Source of the DNA: DATLZB01 sp035574175
Lineage (GTDB): Bacteria > Pseudomonadota > Alphaproteobacteria > Rhizobiales > Hyphomicrobiaceae
NCBI GenBank assembly: GCA_035574175.1
Contig: DATLZB010000065.1
Span: 1 to 26,660 of the forward strand
Direction: 5' to 3'
DNA length: 26,660 bases
A program made the position numbers and the translations under genes. Below the pieces are notes generated by a model. That model saw nothing but the letters and a program-made list of their open reading frames with translations, searched no databases and was not told the origin of the DNA. Every line of letters begins with the position of its first letter. The first letter of the stretch is position 1. This document shows, one piece after another, positions 23,083 to 26,660 of this stretch.

Positions 23083-23457
23083 ATGCCGGCACGAGACATC
23101 GACGGGCTCTTCGCCGAGCTGGGCAGATCGCCGTTCCGGCGGCGCTTCCGTCTCGGAAGGCGCGAGCGCGTCTATCTCGAAGCGAAAGGCCTTGACGCGG
23201 TGATGGCGCACGCCCGCCATTTCATTGCTGTGCGCCTTGCGCCTGCCCGTCCCGTCAACGACGGCAAACAAACGCCGTTCCGCGGGCATCCCGTGTTCGT
23301 CGCCCAGCATGCGACCGCCACCTGCTGCCGCCGCTGCCTTGAAAGGTGGCACGCTATCGCGCGCGGACACCCACTCGAACGGAGCGAGCAGGAGCACGTG
23401 CTTGCCGTGCTCGAGCGGTGGCTGCGGGAGCAGAGCGGGCGGCGGGACGGCGCCTAG
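23083..23457 (+). CDS. DUF4186 family protein, 124 aa
   Basis: The product matches the DUF4186 family as I know it, with RRRFRLGRRERVYLEAKG near 19-36, NDGKQTPFRGHPVFVAQHAT at 59-78, then CCRRCLERWH at 81-90. The full length of about 120 residues is present. Conserved His and Cys residues (GHPVFVAQHATATCC) suggest a metal or redox site, but the family's function is unknown. No ribosome binding site is visible. TATACT at 23068-23073 sits about ten bases before the ATG at 23083, so the transcript could be leaderless. The gene ends in TAG at 23455-23457, sharing a CTAG with the stop of a truncated remnant on the other strand. Confidence 0.85.
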   Translation: MPARDIDGLFAELGRSPFRRRFRLGRRERVYLEAKGLDAVMAHARHFIAVRLAPARPVNDGKQTPFRGHPVFVAQHATATCCRRCLERWHAIARGHPLERSEQEHVLAVLERWLREQSGRRDGA

Positions 23458-23588
23458 GATTGCGGGGCGAGCAGATTGGCATCGCGCACCAGCCGCCACC
23501 TGCCGTCGCGCTCCTTGCGCAGGATGGTGAGCGTGTAGCCCGCCCGCCGCACGGGTTCGGGGGCGTTGAGGGTCATCCTGCGATGGCG
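23454..23588 (-). pseudogene. C-terminal remnant of an NTF2-like (SgcJ/DUF4440-type) protein
   Basis: On the minus strand this short frame reads MTLNAPEPVRRAGYTLTILR, then KERDGRWRLVRDANLL, and a TAG at 23454-23456. The pattern GYTLxxLRKxxDGRWxxxRDANLL is typical of the last two beta strands of SgcJ/DUF4440 NTF2-fold proteins, usually 120-160 residues long. Only about 40 residues remain. Upstream the frame runs directly into the end of thiC in a different reading frame, so the first two thirds of the gene are gone. An ATG at 23576 exists but would give only a fragment. A deletion that joined thiC to this tail is the simplest explanation. Confidence 0.6.
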
Positions 23589-23590
23589 GC

Positions 23591-25501
<1,911 letters not shown>

Positions 25502-25539
25502 GTGTCTTCCTTCCTGCGTCCCGACATGACCGATCGCCG

Positions 25540-25932
25540 TCACGGCGTCAGGTTGTAGCCTCTGATGGTAAGAAAGCCGCCGACAAGCGCGGAGACCACC
25601 GCGCCGCCGACCATCAACCGCTCGCGAAGAACCATGCTCTCGCCGATGGCGGCCATGCGTGCCGGAAACATCGTGCGCGCGATGCCGCCGACGATGGCGA
25701 GCCAGCCGATCAACGTGATGATGAGCGGCCAGCCCAGGGTCCAAACGTTGTGAAACTCGACGATGGTGAGGCCGGCGAGCAGCGTGAGGAGCCCGGCGAA
25801 ATAGATCACGGCCGGGTTGCGGGTGGCGCCGGAAATCATCTCTTGAAAGCCCTTGCGGTTGATCAGGATCGCCAGCGCATTGACGAGGAGAAGCGGGCCT
25901 ATCAGGCGGGCGATGAAGGCCGAGTCGCGCAT
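25540..25932 (-). CDS. Four-helix membrane protein upstream of thiC, 130 aa
   Basis: The product has four predicted membrane helices at about residues 7-25, 43-61, 66-88 and 107-125, with short loops and a basic first loop (INRKGFQ). I do not recognise a named family, though similar small alphaproteobacterial membrane proteins exist. The ATG at 25932 has AAGGAAGGAAG directly upstream; a longer frame to 26043 runs into the riboswitch and is not believed. Being the first gene after the TPP riboswitch, it should be repressed by thiamine pyrophosphate together with thiC. That makes a role in thiamine or precursor handling possible, for example transport. At 130 residues it is smaller than known thiamine transporters, so a subunit or accessory role is equally possible. 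Confidence 0.8.
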   Translation of the reverse strand: MRDSAFIARLIGPLLLVNALAILINRKGFQEMISGATRNPAVIYFAGLLTLLAGLTIVEFHNVWTLGWPLIITLIGWLAIVGGIARTMFPARMAAIGESMVLRERLMVGGAVVSALVGGFLTIRGYNLTP

Positions 25933-26026
25933 CGCTTCCTTCCTTTCCGATGCCGCGCGGGCAGCGACTCCCATGCGAACAAGCTCACGGCTGATCAGGG
26001 CAGGTCGAGGGGAAGCGCGCCTTGTC
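25933..26026 (-). promoter_or_regulatory. Putative expression platform of the TPP riboswitch
   Basis: On the minus strand, CGCTTCC (complement of 26011-26017) follows the aptamer by about nine bases. It is fully complementary to GGAAGCG (complement of 25933-25939), which forms the end of the ribosome binding site right before the ATG at 25932. A seven-pair helix would hide that site. Whether ligand binding favours this helix cannot be decided by eye. Confidence 0.4.
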
Positions 26027-26123
26027 CGTCCCTTCGCCGGCATGACCCGGATCAGGTTCTAAGGGTGGCCACCCGGGCTTTCAGGGTGGTCTCAGCCGGC
26101 TCACCACCGGCCCCCCTCGGAAC
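26027..26123 (-). promoter_or_regulatory. TPP riboswitch (THI element)
   Basis: Read on the minus strand, the region starts GTTCCGAGGGGGG, then GGCTGAGA, CACCCTTAGAACCTGATC, CGGGTCATGCCGGCGAAGGGA. These are the conserved elements of the THI box: the CUGAGA pyrimidine-sensing loop, ACCCUU...GAACCUGAUC, and the closing GCGNAGGGA. The element lies about 95 bases before the membrane-protein start and should turn that gene and thiC off when TPP is abundant. No U-rich terminator lies between the aptamer and the gene, so control by blocking translation initiation is more likely. A promoter-like TTGCAA with a 17-base spacer and a poor CACATT lies just upstream (26130-26160) and is only tentative. Confidence 0.95.
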
Positions 26124-26179
26124 AACCTGCAATGTGCGCCCTCGGGCGGAAACTTGCAAGGGGAGAGCCCCGGGGCGCC

Positions 26180-26660
26180 TCAGGCGGCACGCGCCTCGGC
26201 GGCGCTCGCGATCCAGGCCATGATCTTCTCCAGATCGGGCGGGCTGCCGTCGCGCAGGATGCGCTGGCCTTCACGCGTGCCCGCAAAGCGCAGGATGGCG
26301 GCGAGCAGCCCGCTCGCATCGGCGCCGGCAAGCGCCTCCGGCGTGCGGTAACCGGCGCCGACGATGAGCTGGCTGTGCGTGCCGCGCAGCCCCGGCACCG
26401 CCATCATCAGGCGGGCCTGGTCCTGCCAGTCGCGGACCACGGCGGCGGAGATGTGGCCAACGTCGAGCCTGGCCGCGAGCGCTCCGGGGTCGGCGGCAAG
26501 CAGATCCGCAACCGTCCGGATGCCGGCCGCGCCGAGCCGGGCCGCGGTCTTGGCGCCGATCGAGGGCGCCCGCTCGACCGCATCGGCAGGCGCGAGATAG
26601 GTCCGGCGCGGCGCAATCCCGCCCTTGGCGGCAGGCGCTGCTGCAATCGGCCGGGCGACG
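26180..26660 (-). CDS. DUF4332 domain protein (N-terminus beyond right edge)
   Basis: The frame is open from the right edge to a TGA at 26180-26182, so about 159 C-terminal residues are visible. They contain ERAPSIGAKTAARLGAAGI and TVADLLAADPGALAARL, a helix-hairpin-helix arrangement, then RDWQDQARLMMAVPGLRG and ILRDGSPPDLEKI. This pattern matches DUF4332 proteins, which resemble the helix-hairpin-helix region of DNA polymerases and topoisomerases. The ATPDxx-like 'RTYLAPADAVERAPSIG' start of the domain is present. Full-length alphaproteobacterial members often have additional N-terminal sequence. No function is established; nucleic-acid or protein binding is likely. It ends 57 bases upstream of the TPP riboswitch, on the same strand, so its terminator and the riboswitch promoter share that short gap. 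Confidence 0.8.
   Translation of the reverse strand, partial: VARPIAAAPAAKGGIAPRRTYLAPADAVERAPSIGAKTAARLGAAGIRTVADLLAADPGALAARLDVGHISAAVVRDWQDQARLMMAVPGLRGTHSQLIVGAGYRTPEALAGADASGLLAAILRFAGTREGQRILRDGSPPDLEKIMAWIASAAEARAA

Overview
The window looks like chromosome from a high-GC alphaproteobacterium, probably of the order Hyphomicrobiales. The support is family-level: a long two-domain dCTP deaminase, a DUF4332 protein, a thiC gene under a TPP riboswitch, and GC-rich codon use. I cannot name a genus. No phage, integrase, CRISPR array or intact insertion sequence is visible.

Left part (1-7.5 kb): a secreted bacterial alpha-2-macroglobulin whose C-terminus runs off the left edge, an unrecognised 199-residue protein, a 56-residue membrane peptide on the plus strand, the molybdopterin molybdotransferase MoeA, and a weak small membrane ORF.

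Centre-left (7.5-14.3 kb): a two-gene minus-strand operon. A 366-residue winged-helix-like protein is followed by a 1128-residue protein carrying two P-loop ATPase modules, an N-terminal AAA-type and a C-terminal HerA/FtsK-type. I match it to no named system, and it is the best candidate here for an undescribed DNA-processing or defence module. Next come a CAP-domain lipoprotein (plus) and the long-form dCTP deaminase (minus).

Centre-right (14.5-22.1 kb): an accessory mosaic. An AT-richer pair encodes an HTTM-like multi-pass membrane protein overlapping a DCC1/DUF393 thiol-disulfide protein. It abuts relics of two transposases (IS1595-like C-terminus, IS1380-like N-terminus). Beyond them lie plus-strand surface-glycan-type genes: an AsnB-type amidotransferase, a Wzx-like flippase, a truncated TylF-family methyltransferase and a family-4 glycosyltransferase. 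The truncations and relics suggest a rearranged, partly decayed locus.

Right part (22.3-26.7 kb): tRNA-Ser(CGA), an OsmC-family protein divergent from a DUF4186 protein, a truncated NTF2-like remnant, and a thiamine unit. That unit reads, on the minus strand, TPP riboswitch, four-helix membrane protein, ThiC. The C-terminal part of a DUF4332 protein runs off the right edge.

Long open frames antisense to the alpha-2-macroglobulin, ATPase and ThiC genes are GC-driven shadows and were left out.
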